A stretch of DNA of 64,000 nt, taken from the NCBI RefSeq assembly GCF_003610915.1, contig NZ_NSDJ01000001.1, positions 3,224,001 through 3,288,000 of the forward strand, written 5' to 3'. Below, one piece after another: positions 8,650-17,129 of this stretch (position 1 is its first letter; every line of letters starts with the position of its first letter). The DNA is from Rahnella variigena. GTDB taxonomy: Bacteria > Pseudomonadota > Gammaproteobacteria > Enterobacterales > Enterobacteriaceae. Made by a program: the position numbers and the translations under genes. The notes beneath the pieces were generated by a model. The model was given only the letters and a program-made list of their open reading frames with translations. It did not search any database and had not been told where the DNA came from.

Positions 8650-9378
8650 ATGTCATTTGTTAAAAAGGCCCTGTTGCCTCTCATTTTATTAACCCAATCA
8701 TCATTCGTTTTCGCGGGTATACAAATCGGTGCGACACGTGTTATTTATGAGGAACAGAGACAGGATTCCGTCATAAAGATATCAAACCCAGACAAAACCA
8801 ACAATTATCTGATCCAATCGTGGGTTGAATCATTATCAGACGCCCCATCTGCAACAGATGCCATAAAGAAAAAATCAAAATCGAAAGTTAAATCTCCTTT
8901 TATCGTTACTCCTCCCCTCTTCAGCCTTTCTGCAGGCGAAGAAAATGTGTTGCGTATTATTCATAATGGTGCCGCTCTGCCCGCTGATCACGAGTCCGTC
9001 TTTTGGCTGAATATTAAGTCCATACCTGAGACGGAAAAGAAAGACTCGAACACGATGGTTTTTTCAGTCAAGTCAACGTTGAAACTTATTTATCGTCCTG
9101 AAGCGCTCTCCGGGGATAAAGCCACCCGCGCTTATCAAAAAATCACGTTTAAAAAGCAGGGAAACCAACTCGTTGCCACGAATCCAACTCCCTATTATCT
9201 GACATTTTCCTCAGTCAAAGTAGATGGCAAAGAACTGGTGATTAAAAACAAAGCAATGCTCGCGCCTGTTTCCTCAATGACTTATGACTTAGGAAATTCG
9301 TCAAGCACAGCGACGGTTTCATGGACAACGCTGGGCGATCAAGGCCAGACAACACCGGCAGAAACATCGAAGCTCTGA
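8650..9378 (+). CDS. Periplasmic fimbrial chaperone (PapD family)
   Basis: Periplasmic chaperone that would donate a beta-strand to pilins and deliver them to the usher; 242 residues from the ATG at 8650. A signal peptide ends FVFAG. Domain 1 has the family start IQIGATRVIYEE, the PPLFSL...G-EN-LRI segment, and the RP-AL region; domain 2 follows with NPTPYYLTF. A short lysine/serine-rich insert (KKKSKSKVKS, about residue 80) is unusual. An in-frame GTG at 8638 is possible but the ATG leads directly into the basic signal-peptide start. A strong terminator follows the gene. Confidence 0.9.
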   Translation: MSFVKKALLPLILLTQSSFVFAGIQIGATRVIYEEQRQDSVIKISNPDKTNNYLIQSWVESLSDAPSATDAIKKKSKSKVKSPFIVTPPLFSLSAGEENVLRIIHNGAALPADHESVFWLNIKSIPETEKKDSNTMVFSVKSTLKLIYRPEALSGDKATRAYQKITFKKQGNQLVATNPTPYYLTFSSVKVDGKELVIKNKAMLAPVSSMTYDLGNSSSTATVSWTTLGDQGQTTPAETSKL

Positions 9379-9396
9379 TTTTTCAGTTAATTTTTT

Positions 9397-9440
9397 ATGC
9401 CGTCCGCATTTACTGATGAGGACGGCATTTTGTTTTTTTG
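9397..9440 (+). terminator. Intrinsic terminator inside the fimbrial operon
   Basis: ATGCCGTCC (9397-9405) pairs perfectly with GGACGGCAT (9420-9428), followed by TTTTGTTTTTTT. It lies between chaperone and usher genes on the coding strand, where it should limit read-through into the usher and adhesin. Confidence 0.85.
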
Positions 9441-9537
9441 TGTTTTCACTTAAGAAGTCTCGCTGACAAGACGTCAGAATTGCTCCCTTTTTATTCATAT
9501 CGCAGGAAGGCGCAGCTGTAAGATTAAAGGATTGATC

Positions 9538-12078
9538 ATGTCAAAATTTTTCTACCTAAAAGCCGCAAAAAGGCCAAAATATTCCTGGAGTAAAATAGCC
9601 TGCATAACGTGTGCTGAATTATTGATCATCCTGAACCCGACGTTAGCCTTAAGCGCAGAAAAATATTATGACGCAAGCGCACTCGAATTAGATGGCCCAG
9701 AAGGTGAACAGCAGGTAGACCTGTCTCGATTCAATACGCCGGGTAAACAGTTACCTGGTATATATCACGTCGAAATATACATAAATGAACAAAGCATCGG
9801 ACAACATGAAATTAATTTTGTAGAGAATGAAAAAGGAGAATTAGAACCAGAGATCCCATTGAGCCAATACCGTAAAGCAGGTGTTAAAATTGATGAAATT
9901 CCTGCATTTGCAGACACTAAAGACGACAGCATCATTGTAGATCTTGATAAGAAAATTGAAGGAGCATACGCTAAGTTTAATTTCAAACAACAACGCGTTA
10001 TGATTAATATCCCACAAATCTTAATGAAAAATATCCCTTCCGATTACATTGATCCCGAACAATGGAGTCAGGGGCTGACAACTGTTTTTACCAGCTATGA
10101 CTTTAGCGGTGCTCAAACCCATGATAAAAATATCGGTTCTGAAGAAGGTGATCAGTACCTTAATTTACGTAATGGTGTAAATCTTGGAGCATGGCGATTA
10201 AGAAATTACACAACCTGGAGTCATAATTCCAGTGGCGATAAATGGAATAATATCAATACTTACCTGCAAAAGGATATTGCAAAAATAAAAGGTAAATTAA
10301 CACTGGGTGACGATTCAACCCAAAGTGATGTTTTTGATAGTTTAGCCTTCCGCGGGGTGGAAATTGCCTCGGAAGACAGAATGATGTCAAGCAGAGAAAG
10401 TGGCTTTGCGCCTGTTATTCGCGGCATAGCGAATACCGCAAATGCTCAGGTCACAGTCAGTCAGGGTGGCTATGTGGTTTATCAGGCCTATGTCCCCGCG
10501 GGTCCGTTTGAGATCACTGATTTATTTCCCAGTACGGGAGGTGGAGACCTTGACGTCACCGTTAAGGAAGCTGACGGTAGTGAACGCAAATTTACGCAAA
10601 GTTTCGGTTCAGTCCCTGTCATGCAGCGGGAAGGACATCTGAAATACGAAGTGATGGCGGGTAAATATAACAATGACAGTGGTTCGTCTCAAGATCCAAA
10701 TGTTGCTTTAATTACCGGGCTTTATGGCTTGCCACATGACATGACCGTATACGGTGGCATAACCAACAGCGAAAAATATACAGCGCAACAGCTTGGCTAT
10801 GGCCTCGGATTGGGGTCTTTCGGTTCTGTGTCTGTTGATGCAACACATTCTGAAACGCGCACTGACGGTAAAGTTTTTTCAGGAGAGTCATACCGTTTAA
10901 AGTATGCGAAATCTCTTAACAGCACGGGAACACAAATTAATTTATCTGCTATCCTTTTCCCGGATAAAGACTATTACTCTTTTGAAGATGCGCTGGATAT
11001 TATCAGTAATGATTCAAATTCTTCATCTGACCAAAAACATAACCGCTATGAAGTAAGTTTCAGCCAACCTCTGAAAGATTATGGTTCCATTTCAGTCTAT
11101 GCATACAGACAAAACTATTGGGATCAGGAACCCGATAATTATTTTTCTGTTTCCTATAGCGGTAGCTATGGGGCTACGACGCTAAGCATTAACTATAACT
11201 ATACACAGAGCGAAAACGGCAAGCCGGATAAACAACTCGCCTTAAATCTACAGGTACCTTTAGAAAGTTTATTGCCGCAAACCTGGGCAACATATTCCAT
11301 GACATCAGACAGTTCCAACCACATTACCCAGACGGCAGGAATCAATGGCACCCTTCTTGAAGACAACAACCTGAATTATGGTATCAATTCCACTGTGGGA
11401 AACGATAGTGATGGCGGCAGCATTAATGCGGTCTATAAAGGAGCATCTGCTGAACTGACCAGCAATTACAGCGAGTCTTTATCAAACCGACGCTTAAGTT
11501 ATGGTATCCGGGGGGCAATACTGGCACATCCTTATGGTGTAACACTCTCCCAGCCATTATCTTCCGATGCGCCTATTGCATTAGTCAGAATACCTGACCA
11601 GGAAAATATTTCGATTACAAATGGTGTCGGAATTAAAACCGACAGCCGGGGATATGCCGTCGTGCCAAATATACAGCCCTACCGTGTCAACGCAATTGGG
11701 CTCGACACTGATTCTCTGGGAAGTAATTTAGAGATTGCCACAACGATGAATAATGTCATCCCTACGGATGGTGCATTAGTTTTAGCTGACTTTAATGTCC
11801 GAACAGGAGAGCGTGTATTAATGACATTATCGCGCCCTGACAATCATGAAATTCCTTTCGGCGCGACAGCAACAGCAGGTGAAAACAGTAGCAATAGTAT
11901 TGTTGCGGATAATGGCTTGGTGTATTTAATTGGTATGCCAAAAAAAGGAATCGTGACCGTAAAATGGGGAGATGAAGAGGATGAGCAATGTAAGGCAGCG
12001 TTTGAACTTCCCGATCTTCCCAAAGACAGTAAAGTAAAAAAATTCTCAATGGTAGAAGTTAATGGATTATGTGTTTAG
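9538..12078 (+). CDS. Outer-membrane fimbrial usher (FimD/PapC family)
   Basis: Outer-membrane assembly platform of 846 residues, full length for the family. After a long signal peptide (ends near ALSAE) come the N-terminal chaperone-binding domain (LSRFNTPGKQLPGIYHVEIYI), the 24-strand barrel with FAPVIRGIANTANAQVTV and the plug, and a C-terminal domain ending with the usual cysteine pair (DEEDEQCKAAF and VNGLCV). The ATG at 9538 follows AAAGG by seven bases; a TTG six bases earlier is less likely. The adhesin gene starts ten bases after the stop. The preceding intrinsic terminator suggests separate or attenuated expression. Confidence 0.92.
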   Translation: MSKFFYLKAAKRPKYSWSKIACITCAELLIILNPTLALSAEKYYDASALELDGPEGEQQVDLSRFNTPGKQLPGIYHVEIYINEQSIGQHEINFVENEKGELEPEIPLSQYRKAGVKIDEIPAFADTKDDSIIVDLDKKIEGAYAKFNFKQQRVMINIPQILMKNIPSDYIDPEQWSQGLTTVFTSYDFSGAQTHDKNIGSEEGDQYLNLRNGVNLGAWRLRNYTTWSHNSSGDKWNNINTYLQKDIAKIKGKLTLGDDSTQSDVFDSLAFRGVEIASEDRMMSSRESGFAPVIRGIANTANAQVTVSQGGYVVYQAYVPAGPFEITDLFPSTGGGDLDVTVKEADGSERKFTQSFGSVPVMQREGHLKYEVMAGKYNNDSGSSQDPNVALITGLYGLPHDMTVYGGITNSEKYTAQQLGYGLGLGSFGSVSVDATHSETRTDGKVFSGESYRLKYAKSLNSTGTQINLSAILFPDKDYYSFEDALDIISNDSNSSSDQKHNRYEVSFSQPLKDYGSISVYAYRQNYWDQEPDNYFSVSYSGSYGATTLSINYNYTQSENGKPDKQLALNLQVPLESLLPQTWATYSMTSDSSNHITQTAGINGTLLEDNNLNYGINSTVGNDSDGGSINAVYKGASAELTSNYSESLSNRRLSYGIRGAILAHPYGVTLSQPLSSDAPIALVRIPDQENISITNGVGIKTDSRGYAVVPNIQPYRVNAIGLDTDSLGSNLEIATTMNNVIPTDGALVLADFNVRTGERVLMTLSRPDNHEIPFGATATAGENSSNSIVADNGLVYLIGMPKKGIVTVKWGDEEDEQCKAAFELPDLPKDSKVKKFSMVEVNGLCV

Positions 12079-12088
12079 GAGATAAATA

Positions 12089-13066
12089 ATGTTACAGCCA
12101 GGAACAGCAAGAAAGCCAGTGACTAAAAGGTCACAATTCCTCACGACTACAGGGGTATTTTTTCTTTTCTTTTTTTCTGCACAAGGCCATGCACAATGCA
12201 CATCGACTGAGCAAGCGCGGGAATTAACATTTACACCAGGACATATCGTGATCCCGCACAATCGTCCGGCGGGTTACGTGCTTTATGAACAGGTATTGAC
12301 GGACCCTTCCAGTGGCGGAACCAGTAAGATACTCAACTGTCAGGGGGGCGGGAAAATAAACGCCAGGATTAATCTGGGGAATTTATTAAAAAACAATATT
12401 TACAGTACAAATATTCCGGGGGTTGGATATCGTTTATCATTAACTGAACACCCATTCCCCTGGGATCTTGATTTAAAATGTAACAATACGATTTGCCAAC
12501 GTGATATTCCGGTCAATACACAATACAAACTTGAGTTGATTAAAACTAATGACCGAAAAACAACGGCAGGCGTTTTATCCGCAGGGCGTTATGCTAAATT
12601 AATGACTGACGGCGGGAGTGATATTACTCACATTAATATTGGCAGTACCATAATCGCGCCCTCTGCGTGTACACTTTCCGATGAAAATATTCACGTTGAT
12701 TTAGGGCGCTTTGATGTTAAAGATTTTAAAGGGCCGGGTAGCAGCGTAGGCGAGCGAAATTTCAGAATTGATCTCAATTGTGATGCCCAAATGCAATACA
12801 GTATTGTATTTGACGGCACAGAGCCGGAAGCAAAGCCTTCCAATGGACTGATTGCATTAGATAAAACCTCAGGCAGTGCCGAAGGGATCAGTCTAAGAAT
12901 CAAACATAACAGTCAGCCAGTTGAGTTGAGGAAAGATATCCCCTTCACATCAGACGTGATGGGGACAACCTCGTTATTATTCAGTGTTGAATACTACCAG
13001 ATAATGGATAACGTGGTTGCGGGTAAAGCCAATGGTAAAGCGACATTTAATATACGCTACGATTAA
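12089..13066 (+). CDS. Fimbrial tip adhesin / minor subunit
   Basis: Exported two-domain fimbrial protein of 325 residues, about twice the length of a pilin, as expected of a tip adhesin. A hydrophobic signal segment (residues about 18-36, ending GHAQ) precedes an N-terminal domain of about 160 residues with several cysteines (presumed receptor-binding domain), followed by a pilin-like domain (from about residue 185) with SACTLSD and LNCDAQM cysteines and a closing strand ATFNIRYD. It overlaps the transcription unit of the usher, with AGGAGAT as ribosome site. The receptor is unknown and I do not recognise a named adhesin. Confidence 0.82.
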   Translation: MLQPGTARKPVTKRSQFLTTTGVFFLFFFSAQGHAQCTSTEQARELTFTPGHIVIPHNRPAGYVLYEQVLTDPSSGGTSKILNCQGGGKINARINLGNLLKNNIYSTNIPGVGYRLSLTEHPFPWDLDLKCNNTICQRDIPVNTQYKLELIKTNDRKTTAGVLSAGRYAKLMTDGGSDITHINIGSTIIAPSACTLSDENIHVDLGRFDVKDFKGPGSSVGERNFRIDLNCDAQMQYSIVFDGTEPEAKPSNGLIALDKTSGSAEGISLRIKHNSQPVELRKDIPFTSDVMGTTSLLFSVEYYQIMDNVVAGKANGKATFNIRYD

Positions 13067-13071
13067 TACGT

Positions 13072-13103
13072 TTATGAGGGAGTCATCGGTGACTCCCTCA
13101 TAA
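13072..13103. terminator. Terminator between fimbrial operon and convergent regulator
   Basis: A perfect 14-bp stem (TTATGAGGGAGTCA / TGACTCCCTCATAA) with a TCGG loop sits between converging genes. The T tract is short. Confidence 0.75.
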
Positions 13104-13107
13104 GTCA

Positions 13108-13746
13108 TCAGTATTTTTCAGGGAGTTTATTTATTTTTATCAACCTTCCTCTTTTTATTTCAATATATCCGCCCTTACGCAAATCAGAGAGAATCTTCAT
13201 TATTCCACTTCTGCCAAGGTAACATCTTTCTGAGATATATTTTTCAATACTGTAATTTTGGATTATTTCATCAGGCTCATTGTTCATTTCGAGCAATAAT
13301 GACTTAATCACCAGATAGCTACTTCTATGCGAAATATCATAGTACCGGCTGGACAGGAAACCGACCTGAAATGCCAGAAAATGCGCCAGAGAACTCCAGC
13401 ATTGTTTTTTGGAAATTATTTCAATGGCCCGCTGACTTTCTAACCGATAAATCACACCATCTGAAATATGCTCAATGGCCAAAAGACCCATTTGTTCCGG
13501 ATATAACACTTGTGCCATACCAAAAATATAAGGTGCTGATACCGTTTTAATGCTCATTCCCGCAGAGAGGTCTTTGACGAGAAAATGTCCAGACTTCACT
13601 AAATAGACAAATGAAATATTTTGCTCATCAGTATAAAAAAAATCACTACCATCCATCACTGACAGTTTCGTTGAATAGGGAATAAGTGAGTCAAATATTA
13701 TTTTAATATGCGCGTTGAGGATGTCTCTTTTTGTTTCAAAATGCAT
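13108..13746 (-). CDS. IprA-like winged-helix regulator (CRP-like fold)
   Basis: A 212-residue protein with an N-terminal cyclic-nucleotide-binding-like beta-roll (about 15-125; includes FVYLVKSGHFLVK and APYIFGMAQ) and a C-terminal winged helix (about 150-205; RSGIMKILSDLRKGGYIEIKRG). This arrangement and the phrase around APYIFGMA recall the IprA/YaiV group of enterobacterial regulators; glycine and arginine residues needed for cAMP binding are not evident. It converges on the fimbrial operon and shares its terminator, so a role in fimbrial control is plausible but not shown. Confidence 0.65.
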   Translation of the reverse strand: MHFETKRDILNAHIKIIFDSLIPYSTKLSVMDGSDFFYTDEQNISFVYLVKSGHFLVKDLSAGMSIKTVSAPYIFGMAQVLYPEQMGLLAIEHISDGVIYRLESQRAIEIISKKQCWSSLAHFLAFQVGFLSSRYYDISHRSSYLVIKSLLLEMNNEPDEIIQNYSIEKYISERCYLGRSGIMKILSDLRKGGYIEIKRGRLIKINKLPEKY

Positions 13747-14146
13747 TATTTCTAGAGTTCCGCACTAAATAAAAATGTGATTATACACTTTAAGAGAGTA
13801 AAGCGGCACTCTCTTTTTATTCGCTTTAAGTAGAGTCACTAACCAATTTAATTCACTAGCCAGATATTTTTCACACTGATATTTCGTTGATGAATACCAT
13901 CGCTGACGTTCAAGAAGGCAGAGTCAAAGGGGGGCGTCTTCGAAGTCACTGCACGACAATAATATTGAACAGAAATTTTTTCTCACGACACAGTTTTCAT
14001 GTCTGTAAAAGAATAAAATATTTTTATATAAATACAGTAAGTATATTCATGAATTTTATTCATAACGTTTATGCCTTTACACCTGATTATTCCCCGCCCA
14101 TTTACCGGTAACATCGCTTTTCTTCATTATCTTCATAAGAAAAATC
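13747..14146. other. Gene-free AT-rich region
   Basis: Four hundred bases between the divergent regulator and Bcr-like genes. It must hold both promoters. A short open frame from 13887 lacks a ribosome site and any family resemblance, so I see no gene here. Confidence 0.5.
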
Positions 14147-15361
14147 ATGATTGATTCTCAGTCGCAGACTCCGGGCGCTGCGCGCAACACAACGGGCCTT
14201 AGTTTTATCCTCATCCTCAGCGCGTTAATGGCATTTACGTCCTTATCAACCGACATTTATTTACCTGCGATGCCCGTAATGGCAAAAGATTTACACGGTG
14301 ATGCGGAACTGACCATCACCGGCTTTTTAATCGGTTTTTGTATTGCCCAGCTGATCTGGGGGCCGGTCAGCGATCACTTCGGTCGTCGCCTGCCGCTGTT
14401 CGCCGGAATGGTGCTGTTTATTGTCGGTTCAGTCGGTTGCGCGCTGTCAGAAAATATCGGACAAATTGTTTTCTGGCGGGTCTTCCAGGCACTCGGTGCC
14501 TGTACTGGCCCGATGCTTGGGCGGGCAATGATCCGTGATTTGTTCAGCCGGACTCGTGCCGCACAGATGCTTTCAACGCTGATGATCATCATGGCTATCG
14601 CGCCAATCGCCGGTCCGCTGCTGGGCGGGCAGATGATAAAAATAACGTCATGGCACAGCATATTCTGGTTGCTGACGGCGATCGGCACCCTGATGCTGAT
14701 CTCTTTAATCTGGTTGCCGGAAACCTTGCCGGAAGAAAAACGTGAAAAAGCCTCGTTAGCGGGCGCGTTTCGCAACTATTACACCCTGCTGTCCAATGCG
14801 CAGTATATGCGTTTTACGCTGTGCCTGACGTTCTATTACATCGCCGCTTACGCATTTATCACCGGCTCACCTTTTGTTTACATCAGCTATTTCGGCGTCG
14901 ATCCACAACATTACGGCTGGCTGTTCGCGGTCAATATTGTCGGACTGATGGCAGTAAGCGTGGTCAACCGCCGGCTGGTGCATCGTTACCCGCTGGAGAC
15001 TTTGCTAAAATGCGCCGTAACTGTTGCCGCACTCGCCGCACTGGTACTGGCATTGGGCGTAAGAATGCACACAGGCGGTGTGGTTCTGATCGTCGTGACG
15101 GTGTTTATCTTCTTCTCAATGAACGGCGTGATAGCGGCAACATCGGCGGCGGCCGCGCTGGACGCCGTACCGAATGTTGCCGGTTCAGCGTCTGCACTGA
15201 TGGGTTCGTTGCAATACGGCAGCGGGATTATTTCTTCATTATTACTGGCGCTGGCGGGTGATGGCACGCCGTGGACGATGGCGTGGATCATCGCGTTATT
15301 TACGCTGATCAGCGCCGGGATTGCGCTGACCACACGGGTTGTCGCCGTTGCTGACAACTGA
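14147..15361 (+). CDS. Bcr/CflA-type drug-resistance MFS transporter
   Basis: Inner-membrane H+-coupled efflux pump of the DHA1 major facilitator group, 404 residues with twelve predicted membrane segments. The first segment carries the family hallmark STDIYLPAMPVMAKDL, motif A between helices 2 and 3 reads GPVSDHFGRRLPLF, and motif C-like AIAPIAGPLLGG lies in helix 5. These features fit Bcr/CflA. Substrates could be drugs or sulfonamide/bicyclomycin-like compounds; the sequence does not say which. It converges with the next gene. Confidence 0.88.
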   Translation: MIDSQSQTPGAARNTTGLSFILILSALMAFTSLSTDIYLPAMPVMAKDLHGDAELTITGFLIGFCIAQLIWGPVSDHFGRRLPLFAGMVLFIVGSVGCALSENIGQIVFWRVFQALGACTGPMLGRAMIRDLFSRTRAAQMLSTLMIIMAIAPIAGPLLGGQMIKITSWHSIFWLLTAIGTLMLISLIWLPETLPEEKREKASLAGAFRNYYTLLSNAQYMRFTLCLTFYYIAAYAFITGSPFVYISYFGVDPQHYGWLFAVNIVGLMAVSVVNRRLVHRYPLETLLKCAVTVAALAALVLALGVRMHTGGVVLIVVTVFIFFSMNGVIAATSAAAALDAVPNVAGSASALMGSLQYGSGIISSLLLALAGDGTPWTMAWIIALFTLISAGIALTTRVVAVADN

Positions 15362-15373
15362 CCGCGCGATCAA

Positions 15374-15399
15374 CTCGTCCCCCTTCCAGGCGGGACGAG
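15374..15399. terminator. Hairpin between convergent genes
   Basis: CTCGTCCC pairs with GGGACGAG around a ten-base loop between the converging efflux and reductase genes. No T run, so termination would be weak. Confidence 0.4.
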
Positions 15400-15417
15400 C
15401 AAGGTAAAGCCCTGTTT

Positions 15418-16062
15418 TTATCTTCCTGCGGGTTCCGGTCTTACCGCCCCTTCCAGCGATGCCTTTAATTCATTCTCCGTCATCCGCACACAATAAGCCG
15501 GCATGCCTTTCTGGAAGCGCCAGCCTTCTGAAAGTGCGCCGACGTCAACAGCGTTAAAACCAAAGGCGTCATACAGCGCCATCACTGCCTTTTTCGTTTC
15601 CGCATCATCACCAGCGACGGGCAACGCGCGACGTTGCGGGGCGCCAGCAGGCAAACCGTCGCTTTCGAGATCCGTCATCTGAATCGCATTGAACGCTTTT
15701 GTGATTTTGGAATGTGGCAGAAAACCTGCAAGATATTCGCTGGTAGTCGTCGTCTGATCATCAAGTTCAGCAATCTGCCCGTCGCGTTCAGGGTAATAAT
15801 TCACTGCATCAATTACCGGTTTTCCGCCGATTTCGGCCACCGGCAGTTGCCCGATAGCCGTCAGTGGCACGGCTATCAGCACAATATCGCCAAAAGAAGC
15901 GGCGTCTGCCGCGTTACCGATTTCACAGCCGATCATCGGCTTCAGGCTGAACAGCGTCTGAGGGCCGCGTGAATTACTGAGCATAACCTGATGTCCGGCC
16001 TTGATTGCCAGTTTAGCCACCGCCCTGCCCACAAATCCTGCACCAATAATGCCTATTTTCAT
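15418..16062 (-). CDS. NADPH-dependent F420 reductase-like oxidoreductase
   Basis: Small Rossmann-fold protein of 214 residues in the family annotated as NADP oxidoreductase, coenzyme F420-dependent. It opens with the dinucleotide motif GIIGAGFVGRAVAKLA and the NADP-preferring loop SNSRGP at about residues 30-35, and has the AFNAIQM segment of the family. Enterobacteria do not make F420, so the true substrate is unknown. The ATG at 16062 has AAAGGTGAG upstream and is preferred to the in-frame GTG at 16071. It diverges from a LysR gene, its probable regulator. Confidence 0.8.
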   Translation of the reverse strand: MKIGIIGAGFVGRAVAKLAIKAGHQVMLSNSRGPQTLFSLKPMIGCEIGNAADAASFGDIVLIAVPLTAIGQLPVAEIGGKPVIDAVNYYPERDGQIAELDDQTTTTSEYLAGFLPHSKITKAFNAIQMTDLESDGLPAGAPQRRALPVAGDDAETKKAVMALYDAFGFNAVDVGALSEGWRFQKGMPAYCVRMTENELKASLEGAVRPEPAGR

Positions 16063-16167
16063 GATTCTCACCTTTCATTTTGTTGTCGATAGGGTAAGAA
16101 TAATTCCACACTCATTATTGATAAATCGCCTTCGCAGACATAAACAAACAACAAATAAGAGGCAATC

Positions 16168-17055
16168 GTGGATCGTTTAACCAGCATGAATGTGTTCGTC
16201 AGAACTGCCGATCTGGGCTCTTTCGCGGCGGCGGCAGAAGTATTACGCATTTCGCCGCAGATGGTGGCGAAACATATCGCGCGCCTCGAATCCCGGCTGG
16301 GGACGGCGCTGATTAACCGCACGACGCGGCGTCAGCACCTGACAGACATCGGGCGCAGCTATTATGAACGCTGTAAGATCGTGCTTTCTGAGGCCGAGGC
16401 TGCTGATGCCATCGCGCTGGAAATGAAAGTCACGCCCTCCGGCACGTTGCGCGTGAATGCGCCGGTGACTTTTGGCACGTCCTCGCTGGCACCTTTCATT
16501 ACGCAGTATCTGGCGCAGTACCCTGAAACGCAGGTCGAGCTGACGCTCAGTGACCGGATGGTCGATCCGGTTGAAGAAGGTTACGAAGTGATCCTGCGAA
16601 TTGGTGAACTCAGCGACAGCCAGATGATTGCCTATCCGCTGCGACCGTACAGGCTGATTGCCTGCGCCTCCCCCGGTTATCTCATGCAAAATGGTGTGCC
16701 TGAAACACCGGCGGATCTCGCCGCCCATTCCTGTCTGGTTTACGGTATCTGGTCGCCACAGGCACCCTGCCGCTGGCAATTTTACCAGGACGGGAAAATG
16801 CAGGAAATCCAGCCGGCAGGCCGTCTGCGCTCCAATGACTGGCGGGCACTGCTGCACGCCGCCGTCAGCGGATATGGCGTCACGCTGGGGCCGGAAGATG
16901 TGCTGCGTGAAGAAATCAGGGCGGGACGACTGGTGCAGGTGTTACCGGATTACGACGGGCCTTCACGACCTATGCATGTGCTGACACCGGCAGGATTAAG
17001 GCAAACTGTGAAAATCCGCAGTTTTATTCAGGCCGTGCGTGAGACATTTGGCTGA
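16168..17055 (+). CDS. LysR-family transcriptional regulator
   Basis: LysR regulator of 295 residues: helix-turn-helix at about 3-62 (RTADLGSFAAAAEVLR...MVAKHIARLE), effector-binding domain from about 90 onward. It is closely similar in style to the regulator at 5448 (shared LINRTTRRQ-LT, YPLRPY and RPMHVL features), so the two are probably paralogues of the CrgA-like group. It diverges from the F420-reductase-like gene over about 105 bases. A bidirectional terminator follows. Confidence 0.88.
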   Translation: MDRLTSMNVFVRTADLGSFAAAAEVLRISPQMVAKHIARLESRLGTALINRTTRRQHLTDIGRSYYERCKIVLSEAEAADAIALEMKVTPSGTLRVNAPVTFGTSSLAPFITQYLAQYPETQVELTLSDRMVDPVEEGYEVILRIGELSDSQMIAYPLRPYRLIACASPGYLMQNGVPETPADLAAHSCLVYGIWSPQAPCRWQFYQDGKMQEIQPAGRLRSNDWRALLHAAVSGYGVTLGPEDVLREEIRAGRLVQVLPDYDGPSRPMHVLTPAGLRQTVKIRSFIQAVRETFG

Positions 17056-17074
17056 AGCATCCCTTGTCTATAAA

Positions 17075-17100
17075 AAAACCCACGCTCGTACGTGGGTTTT
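17075..17100. terminator. Bidirectional terminator
   Basis: AAAACCCACG pairs with CGTGGGTTTT around CTCGTA, with A/T tracts on both sides, between a rightward LysR gene and the leftward flavoprotein gene. Confidence 0.85.
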
Positions 17101-17129
17101 CGCATTTATAGCCTTTCACATTCTGACGA

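Noticed and set aside
13887..14111. 74-codon frame before the Bcr-like gene
   Set aside because: No ribosome site, no recognisable composition, lies in the promoter region.
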